From an uncultured Clostridia bacterium (lineage in GTDB: Bacteria; Bacillota; Clostridia; Christensenellales; Borkfalkiaceae): DNA of 17,597 bases. The position numbers and the translations under genes were made by a program. Positions 1 through 8,986 of the stretch are shown here, piece by piece. The notes beneath the pieces are model-generated. The model had not been told where the DNA came from, did not search any database, and was given only the letters and a program-made list of their open reading frames with translations. Numbering within the stretch: the first letter of the stretch is position 1; each line of letters begins with the position of its first letter. Where the stretch lies: contig CANQCA010000018.1 in the NCBI GenBank assembly GCA_947589585.1, forward strand, positions 1-17,597, in the 5' to 3' direction.

Positions 1-435
1 CGATGAGGTCGTAGAACTTCCCGTCCTCAAAGGTGTAATCCGAGAGAATTTGCGCCCCGCGCTCCACGAGATAGGCGCGGAGTTTCTCGCTGTTTTTCAT
101 GGGTTGAAGCACGAACCGCGCGGGGAGAGGTACGCGGGAGAGAATTTTTACGATCTCCTCGCCGCCCAGCCCCGCGATGAGCACGAGGTCGCACGGCTCT
201 TTCACGTCGTCCAGTCCGTCGCAGAGAACGGGAATGCACCTGCCCGCCTCCACCTCGTTTTTGAGCAGCGTTTTCGCCTTTTCGAGGCTCCCCGCATGGA
301 TATCGGTGAGATACGCCCGTTCGCAGAGGCTGTTTTTGAACATGTACCGCGTCATATAGCCGTGGTCGCAACCGACGTCGACAAATACGCGCGCGGGGGT
401 GAGATGCGAGCAGATCTCGGCAATTCGCCTTGTCA

Positions 436-436
<1 letters not shown>
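1..436 (-). CDS. trmK: tRNA (adenine(22)-N1)-methyltransferase TrmK, 3' end cut by window
   Basis: SAM-dependent methyltransferase expected to make m1A22 in tRNA in the cytoplasm. Only the first 145 codons are inside the window; the frame is open through base 2 and family members are about 230 residues, so roughly a third is missing. Visible are the SAM-binding motif VFVDVGCDHGYM (residues 17-28), the acidic DIHAGSLEKA segment (45-54) that normally follows the second strand, LIAGLGGEEI (87-96), and the LQPMKN segment (110-115) typical of TrmK/YqfN. The ATG at 436 shares one base with the rpoD stop (TGATG), and there is no clear Shine-Dalgarno sequence, so translation is probably coupled to rpoD. 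The order dnaG-rpoD-trmK is the classical Bacillota arrangement, which strongly supports the call. The start is the first ATG; a TTG lies directly before it. Confidence 0.9.
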
Positions 437-1491
<1,055 letters not shown>

Positions 1492-1494
1492 GCT

Positions 1495-3282
1495 CTACCT
1501 CCCATGCCTTTTGAGTTCGTTGAGTCTCTTGGTGTAATCGTTGATGCGGTGAAGGATCTCGCGCTGTTCATCCAAAGTCTGCGCCGCATCGTACCGCTCC
1601 CGCCCGAGGGCGATGCGCTGTGTGAGGGAGCGCATCTCGAGCTTTGTGAGCGAATCGTTGAAATATTTTTCCGCGGCCTCGCCCTCGAGGTTATCGCCGT
1701 AGTCGAGATTGAGGATCTCGGAGAGTTCACCGTCGGGGCTGACGATATCGAAGAGCCCGCTCGGGCGCACGCGGCCCTCCCTTCTCCCCGCGATGATGTA
1801 CTGTGCGATGAGGCGGTGTTCCTCATCGGAAAAATCATATGCCGAAAGGTCGCACGCTGTTGCAAACGGCTTGGAAAGCAGGCAGCATGCGAGCACGAAG
1901 CGCGCCGCCTTTTTGTCGCCGTCCACACTCTCTTCCCTCTGGGGAGCGGCGGGTTGCGGCTCCTTGGGGGGAAGGCGCTTTTGCGATTCGAGATCGCGCG
2001 AGAGCGACGTATAACTCACATCGGAGAGAGCGGAAATGCGTTTGAGAAGCTCCTCCCGCTCCGCCGCGCTCTCGGCCTCCCGCACGATGGAGAGCGCTTC
2101 CTGCACGAATTCCCGCCTTGCGTATGGGTCGGAAAGGTCGTATTTCCTCTGCGCCGAAAGGATGCGGAAGTCGATGAGCGGCATGGCGCTATCCAGACAT
2201 TTCCTGTACCCTTCCTCCCCCTGCTGCCTTGCGACGTCGTCGGGGTCGAGCCCATCGGGAAGAGGCACGACGCGTACCTTAAGCCCTTCTTCCTTCAGGA
2301 TATCCAGTCCCCGAAGGTTCGCCTTCTGCCCCGCAAAGTCGCCGTCGTAACTGATAAATACCGTATCCGTATAGCGTTTGCACAGGCGGGCCTGCTCCTT
2401 TGTGAGCGATGTGCCCATGCTTGCAACAACATTTCTGAACCCCGCCTGATAGAGGGAGATGGTATCCATATAGCCCTCTACCATGATGAGGGACGGGATC
2501 CCGCCCGCCCGCTTCTCTTTTTTGACAAGGTTGATATTGAAGAGATTTTTGCTCTTGTTGAAGAGCATCGTCTCGCGTGTGTTCTTATATTTTGCACGGT
2601 CGGTGGGTTTTAACACCCTTCCGCCGAAGGCGATCACTTCGTCTAAATTGTTGATGATGGGAATGATGAGGCGTTCCCCCTCCGCATCGATGATCCTTCC
2701 CTCATCCGTCTTCACGCATGCCCCGCTCTCCACACATTCCTCGGGAGTATAGCCCTGCGCGAAGAGATAGGCGGGAAGGCTTGTATAATCCAACGAAGCG
2801 CCCAGCCCGAACTTTTTCATCGTCGAGGGAGCGATGCCCCGCTTTGCGAGATAGTCGGTATGCGGCGATGCCTTGCCCGAGTAGAGATTGCCGAGGTAGA
2901 AGCGGGCGGCGTCGCGCATGAGCGAGATGAGCCTGTCCCGCTTTCTCTTTTTCTCGGCGGCCTCCTCTGCGGAGCGGTCGTCGAAGGCGGGCACCTCGAG
3001 CCCTACGCGGGCAGCGAGAATGGTAAGCGCATCGCGGAATTCGACGTTCTCATATTCCTTGATGAAGGTGATGACGTCGCCCGTTTTCCCGCAACCGAAG
3101 CAGTGGTAGTAGCGTTCGGCGGCATTGACGGCAAAGGAAGGGGTCTTCTCGTGATGGAAGGGGCAGCACGCCCAGTAGCTATACCCTCTCCTCTCGAGCT
3201 TGACATAGGAACCGATGACGTCGACGATATCGTTTTTTTCCTTGATGATATGGAGGAATTCGGCAAAATCCGAGCCGTTCAT
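1495..3282 (-). CDS. dnaG: DNA primase DnaG
   Basis: Synthesises RNA primers for DNA replication at the fork, working with the DnaB/DnaC-type helicase. The protein has 595 residues from the chosen start. An N-terminal CHC2 zinc ribbon has ligands C40, H43, C61 and C64 (CPFH...CFGC). The RNA-polymerase core includes RLIIPIINNLDEVIAFGGR (204-222). The Toprim domain has E269 in IMVEGYMD and the DGD metal site at 313-315, followed by DPDD (346-349). A less conserved C-terminal helicase-binding region extends to the end. A longer open frame reaches 3363, but the ATG at 3282 has GGGAGGG at good spacing and overlaps the dgt stop as ATGA, and the residues before it are unlike primase. It is the second gene of dgt-dnaG-rpoD-trmK. 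Confidence 0.97.
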   Translation of the reverse strand: MNGSDFAEFLHIIKEKNDIVDVIGSYVKLERRGYSYWACCPFHHEKTPSFAVNAAERYYHCFGCGKTGDVITFIKEYENVEFRDALTILAARVGLEVPAFDDRSAEEAAEKKRKRDRLISLMRDAARFYLGNLYSGKASPHTDYLAKRGIAPSTMKKFGLGASLDYTSLPAYLFAQGYTPEECVESGACVKTDEGRIIDAEGERLIIPIINNLDEVIAFGGRVLKPTDRAKYKNTRETMLFNKSKNLFNINLVKKEKRAGGIPSLIMVEGYMDTISLYQAGFRNVVASMGTSLTKEQARLCKRYTDTVFISYDGDFAGQKANLRGLDILKEEGLKVRVVPLPDGLDPDDVARQQGEEGYRKCLDSAMPLIDFRILSAQRKYDLSDPYARREFVQEALSIVREAESAAEREELLKRISALSDVSYTSLSRDLESQKRLPPKEPQPAAPQREESVDGDKKAARFVLACCLLSKPFATACDLSAYDFSDEEHRLIAQYIIAGRREGRVRPSGLFDIVSPDGELSEILNLDYGDNLEGEAAEKYFNDSLTKLEMRSLTQRIALGRERYDAAQTLDEQREILHRINDYTKRLNELKRHGR

Positions 3283-4271
3283 ACGAATCCCTCCCGCGGG
3301 ACGAAGAGCTTCTTGAAAAGATCCACCGCATAGCGGTCGGTCATGGACGAGAGATAATCGCAAACGGCGCGGGGGATCCCGTCCGTGGCGAGGATGGGAA
3401 GGTAGCGGGGCGGAAGCTCATTGGGACGGTCCTCGAAATATGTATAGAGGGCGCCGAGCATGCGTTCCGCACTCTCCTGAATAAGCTTATTTGCCTGCTC
3501 ATAGACGTTGACGAACATGAAGGTGCGGAGCTCGCGAAGGGCCGCGCCCATCTCTTCGGAGGTGCGGACATAGGGCTTACCCGAGGATTCGCGCAGAATA
3601 TCCGTGATGACGGAGTTGATACGCTCCGAAGTGCGGTTCCCGAGAAGTGCGATGGGCCCCGCGGGAAGATCTTCCTTTTTCAGAAATCCGGCGCGGATGG
3701 CATCCTCGATATCGTGATTGATATAGGCGATGAGGTCGGCAAGGCGCACGATCTCGGCTTCGAGCGTCTCGGGTTTCCCCGCAGGAGTATGGTTGAGGAT
3801 GCCGCTCCTCACCTCGTAGGTGAGATTGAGGCCCTTGCCGTCCTTTTCCAGCTTGTCCACCACGCGAAGAGACTGTTCGTGATGGTGGAAGCCGCAGGGC
3901 GAGATGCGGTCGAGGACCCTCTCCCCCACATGGCCGAAGGGGGTGTGCCCGAGGTCGTGCCCGAGCGCGATGGCTTCGCAAAGATCTTCGTTCAGGGAGA
4001 GGCAGCGCGCAATAGATCGGGCGATCTGGCTCACGTCGAGTGTATGGGTGAGACGGGACATGTAGTGGTCGCCGTCCGGCGCAAAGAATACCTGCGTCTT
4101 ATTCTTGAGGCGAAGAAAGGCCTTGGAATAGATGATGCGGTCGCGGTCACGTTGAAAATCCGTGCGCATGGCGCACGGCTGTTCCTCGCGCGATCTGCCG
4201 CGGGTATCCTTCGACATGGTCGCATACGGCGATAAAAACGCCGCTTCCTTCTCATACGTTTTTTCTTTCAT
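3279..4271 (-). CDS. dgt: dNTP triphosphohydrolase (dGTPase-like HD protein)
   Basis: HD-superfamily hydrolase that releases tripolyphosphate from deoxynucleoside triphosphates, lowering the dNTP pool. It has 330 residues, usual for the short dGTPase-like subfamily. The metal site is clear: H76 in RLTHTLDV, H105-D106 in ALGHDLGHTPFGH, and D179 in RLADLIAYINHD. The preceding segment RTDFQRDRDRIIYSKAFLRL (36-55) is the conserved N-terminal signature. The ATG at 4271 is chosen because related proteins begin 10-15 residues before the LSPYA motif seen here. It has no nearby Shine-Dalgarno sequence, and a GAGGAG (4303-4308) lies 31 bases upstream; an in-frame TTG at 4289 would add six residues. The stop overlaps dnaG by four bases. 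Placement ahead of primase and sigma factor suggests coordinated control of nucleotide supply and replication initiation. Substrate preference cannot be read from sequence. Confidence 0.93.
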   Translation of the reverse strand: MKEKTYEKEAAFLSPYATMSKDTRGRSREEQPCAMRTDFQRDRDRIIYSKAFLRLKNKTQVFFAPDGDHYMSRLTHTLDVSQIARSIARCLSLNEDLCEAIALGHDLGHTPFGHVGERVLDRISPCGFHHHEQSLRVVDKLEKDGKGLNLTYEVRSGILNHTPAGKPETLEAEIVRLADLIAYINHDIEDAIRAGFLKKEDLPAGPIALLGNRTSERINSVITDILRESSGKPYVRTSEEMGAALRELRTFMFVNVYEQANKLIQESAERMLGALYTYFEDRPNELPPRYLPILATDGIPRAVCDYLSSMTDRYAVDLFKKLFVPREGFV

Positions 4272-4295
4272 CGTATATTTATTTCGCAAAAAAAT

Positions 4296-4327
4296 AAAAA
4301 AACTCCTCTTTATCGAAGAATTTTTTT
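4296..4327 (-). terminator. Hairpin plus T-tract between the SDR gene and dgt
   Basis: On the minus strand AAAAAAATTCTTC pairs with GAGGAGTTTTTTT around a six-base loop: 13 pairs, two of them G-T. The second arm runs into ATTTTTTT (4295-4288). This could be a weak, A/T-rich intrinsic terminator closing the long aro operon, or a leader hairpin of dgt, because the arm contains GAGGAG. The stem has few G-C pairs, so termination strength is uncertain. Confidence 0.4.
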
Positions 4328-4367
4328 CATAATTTGCCGCAAAAATCACGGATTTTCGCCGATTATG
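4328..4367. repeat. 40-base imperfect palindrome upstream of dgt
   Basis: The outer arms CATAAT/ATTATG match perfectly and the inner arms GCGAAAATC/GATTTTTGC match with one mismatch around a CGT centre; the bases between are imperfect. It lies in the 144-base gap between the SDR gene and dgt, directly beside the hairpin at 4296-4327. It could be an operator for a dimeric regulator of the dgt-dnaG-rpoD operon or a cruciform-like structure; no T-tract follows, so it is not an intrinsic terminator. Confidence 0.45.
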
Positions 4368-4388
4368 TCACGCATAGTACTTTGCAAA
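4362..4388 (-). promoter_or_regulatory. Weak candidate promoter for dgt-dnaG-rpoD-trmK
   Basis: The minus strand carries CATAAT (4367-4362, five of six matches to TATAAT) with TTTGCA (4388-4383) upstream, but the spacer is only 15 bases. The -10 box lies inside the palindrome at 4328-4367, as expected for a regulated promoter. The macromolecular-synthesis operon needs a promoter somewhere here, and this is the best candidate seen, but the match is poor. Confidence 0.25.
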
Positions 4389-4415
4389 CGAGTAAAATCG
4401 CGCAAAATGCCCTCT

Positions 4416-5114
4416 TTACAGGCAGAAGCCGCCGTCGACGGCAAGCGATGCGCCCGTCACATATCCATTCTCCAAAAGGAACAAAATTGCCGAGGCGACC
4501 TCTTCCGACGTCCCCATCCGCCCGAGCGGGATCTCCTCTTCGAGCGCCCTCTTCTCCTCCTCGGAAAGGCGGGCGTTCATCTTCGTATCAATGACGCCGG
4601 GGACGACGCTGTTTACGCGGATGTTCGACGGGGCGAGCTCCTTTGCAAGTGCCTTGGAAAAGGCGATGACTGCGCCCTTCGAGGCCGAGTAAACGCTCTC
4701 GCAACTCCCCCCCTTCTCCCCCCAGACGGAGGAGACGGTGACGATTGCGCCGCCCAAGCCGAGCATCTTTTTCACCGCATGTTTGCAAAGCAGGAACACG
4801 CCGCCCATGTTCACATCCATGATGTGGTGATACTGCCCGATCGTCGTATCCTGCACCTGCGCAAAGAGCGGGACCCCCGCATTGGCTACGAGCGCGTCGA
4901 TCCGGGGAAGATCTTGCAAGGCGGCCTTCAGCTCCTCCTCGTTTGAAACGTCGGCGCGCACAAATTCCACATGGGGAAGAAGGGCGCGGGCGCGTTCGGC
5001 ATCCCCTTCGCTGCTCCCATAGAGGGCGCGGACGGTGTAACCTTTTTCAAAGAGAAGGCGGGCGGTCGCAAGCCCGATGCCCCGTGTGCCGCCCGAAATG
5101 ACAGCGTATTTCAT
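4416..5114 (-). CDS. SDR-family oxidoreductase; possible EF-P 5-aminopentanone reductase (YmfI-like)
   Basis: Short-chain dehydrogenase/reductase of 232 residues with the NAD(P)-binding GGTRGIG (8-14), the NAG motif (78-80), catalytic N102, S129, Y142 and K146 (YSASK), and a C-terminal VDGGF. By these motifs alone it could be a FabG-type ketoreductase. The stretch VSSVWGEKGGSCE (127-139) just before the catalytic Tyr, and AKELAPSNIRVNSVVPGVID, resemble clostridial proteins related to Bacillus YmfI, which reduces the 5-aminopentanone group on EF-P. This recollection was not checked by search. It is the last gene of the aro operon, overlaps aroK by ATGA, and shares the putative transcript with efp, which fits an EF-P role. 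No fatty acid genes are nearby, which weakens the FabG alternative. Confidence 0.85.
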   Translation of the reverse strand: MKYAVISGGTRGIGLATARLLFEKGYTVRALYGSSEGDAERARALLPHVEFVRADVSNEEELKAALQDLPRIDALVANAGVPLFAQVQDTTIGQYHHIMDVNMGGVFLLCKHAVKKMLGLGGAIVTVSSVWGEKGGSCESVYSASKGAVIAFSKALAKELAPSNIRVNSVVPGVIDTKMNARLSEEEKRALEEEIPLGRMGTSEEVASAILFLLENGYVTGASLAVDGGFCL

Positions 5115-5605
5115 CCGATTGCCTCCAAAATTATTTTTGCTGCTTCGCGCACAGTCAGCGCATCGGTATCGACGACAAGGTCTGCCGCTTTTAAGTAGAC
5201 GGGCGTGCGCTTTTCGTAAAGGGCGGAAAGATTTTTCTCAACATCCCCTTGAAGGAGCGGGCGGCCCCGGGCCGATCCGAGGCGAGCAAGCAGCGTGGCG
5301 CACTTTGCGCGCAGAAAGACGATCTTGCCCCTCTTCCTGAGATAAGAAAGGTTCTCGCCGTCTGAAACCGTTCCCCCGCCCGTCGCAATGATCAGGCTGT
5401 CCTCATCCTGTAGGGCGCGGCAGAGCGTTTTCTCTTCGGCGCGGAAAAATTCTTCTCCATACCGGGAAAAGATGCCCGCAATGCTCCCGAAGCGGGAGGC
5501 GATCTCCACGTCGGTATCCGTGAATTTTCTGCCCGTCATCAGGGCGAGCGCTTGCCCGACGGAAGTCTTGCCCGCGCCCGGCATGCCGCAAAGGACGATG
5601 TTCAT
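5111..5605 (-). CDS. aroK: Shikimate kinase
   Basis: Phosphorylates shikimate to shikimate-3-phosphate with ATP, a late step before chorismate. It has 164 residues, normal for the family. The Walker A loop is GMPGAGKT (7-14); the shikimate-binding residues are the Asp pair in TDTD (29-32), R55 in FFRAEE, and GGG (76-78); the lid has RGRPLL (113-118) and the C-terminal part has the expected Arg in EKRTPVY. A much longer open frame extends upstream to 6103, but it only runs antiphase through aroQ. The ATG at 5605 overlaps the aroQ stop as ATGA. A GGAGAG lies about 12 bases upstream, so translation is mainly by coupling. Confidence 0.95.
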   Translation of the reverse strand: MNIVLCGMPGAGKTSVGQALALMTGRKFTDTDVEIASRFGSIAGIFSRYGEEFFRAEEKTLCRALQDEDSLIIATGGGTVSDGENLSYLRKRGKIVFLRAKCATLLARLGSARGRPLLQGDVEKNLSALYEKRTPVYLKAADLVVDTDALTVREAAKIILEAIG

Positions 5606-6024
5606 AGGAAGAGGCTCTCCAAGGCGAGCAGGTAGCTCTTCTTGCCGAACCCGATGATGCATCCCTTGCATACTTCGGAGATCACGGAGGTCTGGCGGAA
5701 GGCTTCCCGCGATAAAATGTTGGACATGTGCACTTCGACGACGGGGATATAGACCGCCGCAATGGCGTCGCGGATGGCGATGGAGTAGTGCGCATACGCC
5801 CCCGCGTTGATCACAATGCCGTCGTAGGAGGAAGCGGCTTCCCCTATAGCGGTGCAGATCTCTCCCTCGATGTTGCTCTGGAAGAACTCCGCCTCGTGTC
5901 CGCGCTCTTTTGCAAAGGCGGCGATCTCCTCGTTGATCTCCTCGAGCGTTTCCGCTCCGTAGATCTCCCTCTCGCGGTAGCCCGTGAGCTGCAAATTTAC
6001 GCCGTTGATGACAAGAATCTTCAT
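5602..6024 (-). CDS. aroQ: Type II 3-dehydroquinate dehydratase
   Basis: Removes water from 3-dehydroquinate to give 3-dehydroshikimate. The 140 residues match the small dodecameric type II family. The catalytic set is present: N10, R17 and Y22 in the flexible lid (NGVNLQLTGYREREIYG), N73 and H79 (NAGAYAH), D86, E97 and H99-S101 (EVHMSN), and R110. Some usually fixed neighbours differ: NGPN is NGVN, NPGA is NAGA, and RHHS is RQTS. The sequence is therefore divergent but should be active. The open frame begins at 6057, but the ATG at 6024 has a GGGAGA site seven bases upstream and overlaps the aroE stop by ATGA. Confidence 0.95.
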   Translation of the reverse strand: MKILVINGVNLQLTGYREREIYGAETLEEINEEIAAFAKERGHEAEFFQSNIEGEICTAIGEAASSYDGIVINAGAYAHYSIAIRDAIAAVYIPVVEVHMSNILSREAFRQTSVISEVCKGCIIGFGKKSYLLALESLFL

Positions 6025-6848
6025 AGTGTCTCCCTGTATTTTTCCCAAAGTGTGCATGCCTCACCGGGGGAAGAGTACCGCCCCAGGATGATGCAATCCG
6101 CAAGATATGCCTGAAAAAAGAGCATCGCCTCGCCGTTTAAGGTGGGCTTTTTATACTTCTCTGCGACGCGCAGAAATTCTGAGCGGGCGGGCTCGTAGAT
6201 GAGGTCGACCGCCCCGCCGCAGAGGGATAGAAGGGGCTCGACGGAGCCCGTGCTTCCCCCTTCGTATTCGGCCGTGGGAAGCATCCCCTCCGTCCCGTGC
6301 ATGCCGATGCCCGTGCAGTTCACGATGAGATCGAAGGGCCTTAGCGGAAGCTGTCTGCAGATCGTAAACATGCCCATGCGGCGGCGGAAGGTCTCGAGAC
6401 GGAAGACATCCTTCTCGTAGACAAACACTTCCGCACCCGCATTGCAGAGGGCGAAGACGACGCTTCTGCCCGCACCGCCCGCGCCGAGCACGAGGATGCG
6501 TTTCCCCCGCACCTCAAGGCCGGCGGCCGAGAGCATGAGCAAAAATCCGCCCCCGTCCGTGCTGTACCCTTCCCGTCCGTCAGATATAACGGTATTTGCG
6601 GAGAGGAGCAGTTCCACGTTCCCCTGCAAGCTTTGCAGGTGCGGGAGAATGGCCTGTTTGAAGGGAACGGTCACATTGAAGGCGTCGAATCGGGAAAAGA
6701 GCTCTTCCGCACATTCGTGAAATCTGTCCTGCGAAATACTCACCTTCTCATAGGTGCAGGTTTTATTAAATTTATTGAATAAAAAGCCGTGGATTTCGGG
6801 GCTGTGCGAATTTTCGACGTGCTCCCCCACGACGGCGAGGCGCATCAT
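6021..6848 (-). CDS. aroE: Shikimate dehydrogenase
   Basis: NADPH-dependent reduction of 3-dehydroshikimate to shikimate. It has 275 residues. Substrate-binding SHSP (14-17), NVTVPFK (58-64) with catalytic K64, and the Asp of STDGGG (D98) are all present; the usual NTD is STD here. The nucleotide-binding loop is VLGAGGAGRS (120-129), followed by NCTGIGMHG and, near the C-terminus, GEAMLFFQA. AAGGAG precedes two adjacent ATG codons (6848 and 6845); the first gives the ATGA overlap with aroB used throughout this operon and was chosen. The two starts differ by only one Met. Confidence 0.95.
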   Translation of the reverse strand: MMRLAVVGEHVENSHSPEIHGFLFNKFNKTCTYEKVSISQDRFHECAEELFSRFDAFNVTVPFKQAILPHLQSLQGNVELLLSANTVISDGREGYSTDGGGFLLMLSAAGLEVRGKRILVLGAGGAGRSVVFALCNAGAEVFVYEKDVFRLETFRRRMGMFTICRQLPLRPFDLIVNCTGIGMHGTEGMLPTAEYEGGSTGSVEPLLSLCGGAVDLIYEPARSEFLRVAEKYKKPTLNGEAMLFFQAYLADCIILGRYSSPGEACTLWEKYRETL

Positions 6849-7888
6849 AGCCTGCTCCTTATCGCGAGGAGATCTTCCTCGTACTGCTTTGGTGCAAGTT
6901 CCAAACGCGCCCATTCTCCCCGCTTCGTCGGGACGATGCAGGAAATTTTCTCCCCTGCGTTCTTCTTATCCATGCGGGCAAGGTGCGCCGCCTTCGCGAC
7001 ATCGAGCCCCTCAAGGGAAATGGGCAGAATGCGGCGGCAGAGCGATTCGAGGCAATCGAGATAGTCCGCATCGCATGCAAGATATTTTTTTGCAAGCTCC
7101 GCCTCGAAGACGATCCCGCAAAGCACACATGCTCCGTGAGAAAGGCCGCCTTCGGAGAGTTCGAGCGCATGCGCCGTCGTGTGGCCGAGGTTCAGACACT
7201 GCCTTTGGCCTTTGTCCTTCAGATCGCGCTCGACGATGCCCGCCTTAAACACAACGTTTTCGGGTAAGAGCGAAGAGAGAAAATCGAGGTCGAAGAGGTC
7301 GTCCTGCGCACAGAGCTTTTGGAAGAGCGAAGGGCAAAGGGCGGCATGCTTGACGATCTCGCCCAGCCCGCAGATGAGTTCGACGCGGGGAAGGGTGCGC
7401 AAAAAAACGGGGTCGATGAAAACGGCGCGGGGCAGGCGGATGCTTCCCAAAAGATTTTTGACGCCGCAAAAATCTATCGCAGTCTTCCCGCCGATGCAGG
7501 CGTCGACGTCGCAAAGAAGGCTGGTCGGAATAAAGACGCAGTCGATGCCGCGCATATAAAGGCTCGCGGCGAGCCCGCCCAGATCGCACACGACGCCGCC
7601 CCCGAAGGCGACGAGAACAGTGTTGCGATCGCAGCCCTTTTTCGCCATTTCGGAGAGAAGGGAAAGAAGCGTCTGAGCGTCTTTGTGAGCCTCACCCGCG
7701 GACATGGTATAGCCAATTTTCGTGTGAAGGGCTTTTTCGAGCCACTCGCTATAGAGGCGGGCGACGACCTCGTCGGTGAAGAGAAAGACGTTGCCGCCGA
7801 GCTCTCTGACGAGGGTTTCCGCATCGAGCCGTGAAAAGATGACACGGCAAACCTCGCGCGTTTCGGAAGTCAGACAAAGCTCCTTCAT
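6845..7888 (-). CDS. aroB: 3-dehydroquinate synthase
   Basis: Converts DAHP to 3-dehydroquinate using NAD+ and a divalent metal, the second shikimate step. It has 347 residues. The NAD-binding segment is FGGGVVCDLGGLAASLYMRG (95-114), followed by PTSLLCDVDACIGGKTAID (121-139). Metal ligands are E177 (GLGEIVKHA), H236 (NLGHTTAHALE) and H251 (LSHGACVL). The open frame extends upstream to 8044, but that part is antiphase aroC; ATG 7888 overlaps the aroC stop by ATGA and has CGGAGA about ten bases before it. Confidence 0.96.
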   Translation of the reverse strand: MKELCLTSETREVCRVIFSRLDAETLVRELGGNVFLFTDEVVARLYSEWLEKALHTKIGYTMSAGEAHKDAQTLLSLLSEMAKKGCDRNTVLVAFGGGVVCDLGGLAASLYMRGIDCVFIPTSLLCDVDACIGGKTAIDFCGVKNLLGSIRLPRAVFIDPVFLRTLPRVELICGLGEIVKHAALCPSLFQKLCAQDDLFDLDFLSSLLPENVVFKAGIVERDLKDKGQRQCLNLGHTTAHALELSEGGLSHGACVLCGIVFEAELAKKYLACDADYLDCLESLCRRILPISLEGLDVAKAAHLARMDKKNAGEKISCIVPTKRGEWARLELAPKQYEEDLLAIRSRL

Positions 7889-8979
7889 AGCGGCAATTCT
7901 CCGTAGCGGGATATGACCTCGCAGAGCGTATCGCCCCCGAGGCGGGCAAGTACGGCGGCGCAGAGCTCGGAAGCGACGACGCTCTCGCAGATCTGTTCGA
8001 ATGCGAGGATGGCGCACACATCGCCGCGCTCTATTGCCGCGCACGACTTCTTTCCGCTTGAAAGCTCAAAGGAGGCAAGCCCCTTTTGCAGGGTGGGGAT
8101 GGGCTTCATCGCGACACGGACGGCGAGCTCCTCCCCGTTGGACATTCCCCCCTCTACGCCGCCCGCGCGGTTAGTCTTACGAAACGGCCTTCCCGCTTGC
8201 AAAAAAATTTCATCGTGGAACGCACTTCCGCGAAGGGCCGCACCCGCAAACCCCGCGCCCCATTCCACGCCCTTGGCGGCCTGAATGCTCATGAGTGCTC
8301 CCGAAATGCGGGCGTCGAGCTTTTCGGCGTACGTCATACAGCTACCGAACCCGCTCTTCAAGCCATCGACGCGCACCTCGACGACCCCGCCGAGCGTATC
8401 GCCCGAAGCCGATGCCTCGTCGATCCCGGCTTTCGCGCGGCGGCAGAGCATCTCATCGAGCATGCCGAGTTCACTGTCGCGGGATGTGAGCGCGGAAAAG
8501 GGATAGAATTTTTCATCCGAGACGGTGCCCACCGAGCGGATGTAGCCCGAGATCGAAACGCCGAGATACCCGAGAAGTTGGCGGCAGATCTCCCCTGCGG
8601 CGACGCGGACGGCGCTCTCCCGTGCGGAGGCCCGCTCGGAGATGGCGCGTGCATCGTCGAGATGAAACTTCATGGCGCCTGCAAGGTCCGCATGCCCCGG
8701 GCGTGGCGATGTGAGCGGCCTTTCCCGCAAAGAGCCCTCGTCGCGGTTCCATATGGCGATCGTGAGGGGGCTTCCCGTCGTCGCGGCATTCATGATCCCC
8801 GATAAAATCTCGGCCTTATCACATTCGATGCGCTGCCGTTCCCCCCGTCCGTAGCCGCTCCGACGGCGCATGAGAGCAGCGTCGATGGCACCCATGTCCA
8901 AAACAAGGCCGCTCGGAAGCCCTTCGATGATGGCAAAAAGGCCCTTCCCGTGCGATTCACCGGCCGTTGTGATCTTCAT
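7885..8979 (-). CDS. aroC: Chorismate synthase
   Basis: Makes chorismate from EPSP with reduced FMN, the last common step for aromatic amino acids and folate. It has 364 residues. Signatures in order: GESHGKGLFAIIEGLPSG (7-24) with H10; RRRSGYGRGERQRIE (38-52); RPGHADLAGAMKF (93-105) with H96, equivalent to the second catalytic His; RASARESAVRVAAGE (116-130); NRAGGVEGGMSNGE in the C-terminal half. A GAGG site lies six bases before the ATG, and the upstream gene ends seven bases away. It is the first shikimate gene of the operon even though it acts last. EPSP synthase and DAHP synthase are not in the window. Confidence 0.97.
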   Translation of the reverse strand: MKITTAGESHGKGLFAIIEGLPSGLVLDMGAIDAALMRRRSGYGRGERQRIECDKAEILSGIMNAATTGSPLTIAIWNRDEGSLRERPLTSPRPGHADLAGAMKFHLDDARAISERASARESAVRVAAGEICRQLLGYLGVSISGYIRSVGTVSDEKFYPFSALTSRDSELGMLDEMLCRRAKAGIDEASASGDTLGGVVEVRVDGLKSGFGSCMTYAEKLDARISGALMSIQAAKGVEWGAGFAGAALRGSAFHDEIFLQAGRPFRKTNRAGGVEGGMSNGEELAVRVAMKPIPTLQKGLASFELSSGKKSCAAIERGDVCAILAFEQICESVVASELCAAVLARLGGDTLCEVISRYGELPL

Positions 8980-8986
8980 AAAAACC

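Noticed and set aside
1504..2613. Long plus-strand open frame (369 codons) opposite dnaG
   Set aside because: Composition is low in recognisable motifs and it mirrors dnaG, whose zinc ribbon and Toprim motifs are unmistakable. High GC makes long antisense frames common.
5606..6103. 166-codon N-terminal extension of shikimate kinase
   Set aside because: The extra part is an arginine-rich, motif-free reading that overlaps aroQ out of frame; the ATGA junction at 5605 and the Walker A position fix the true start.
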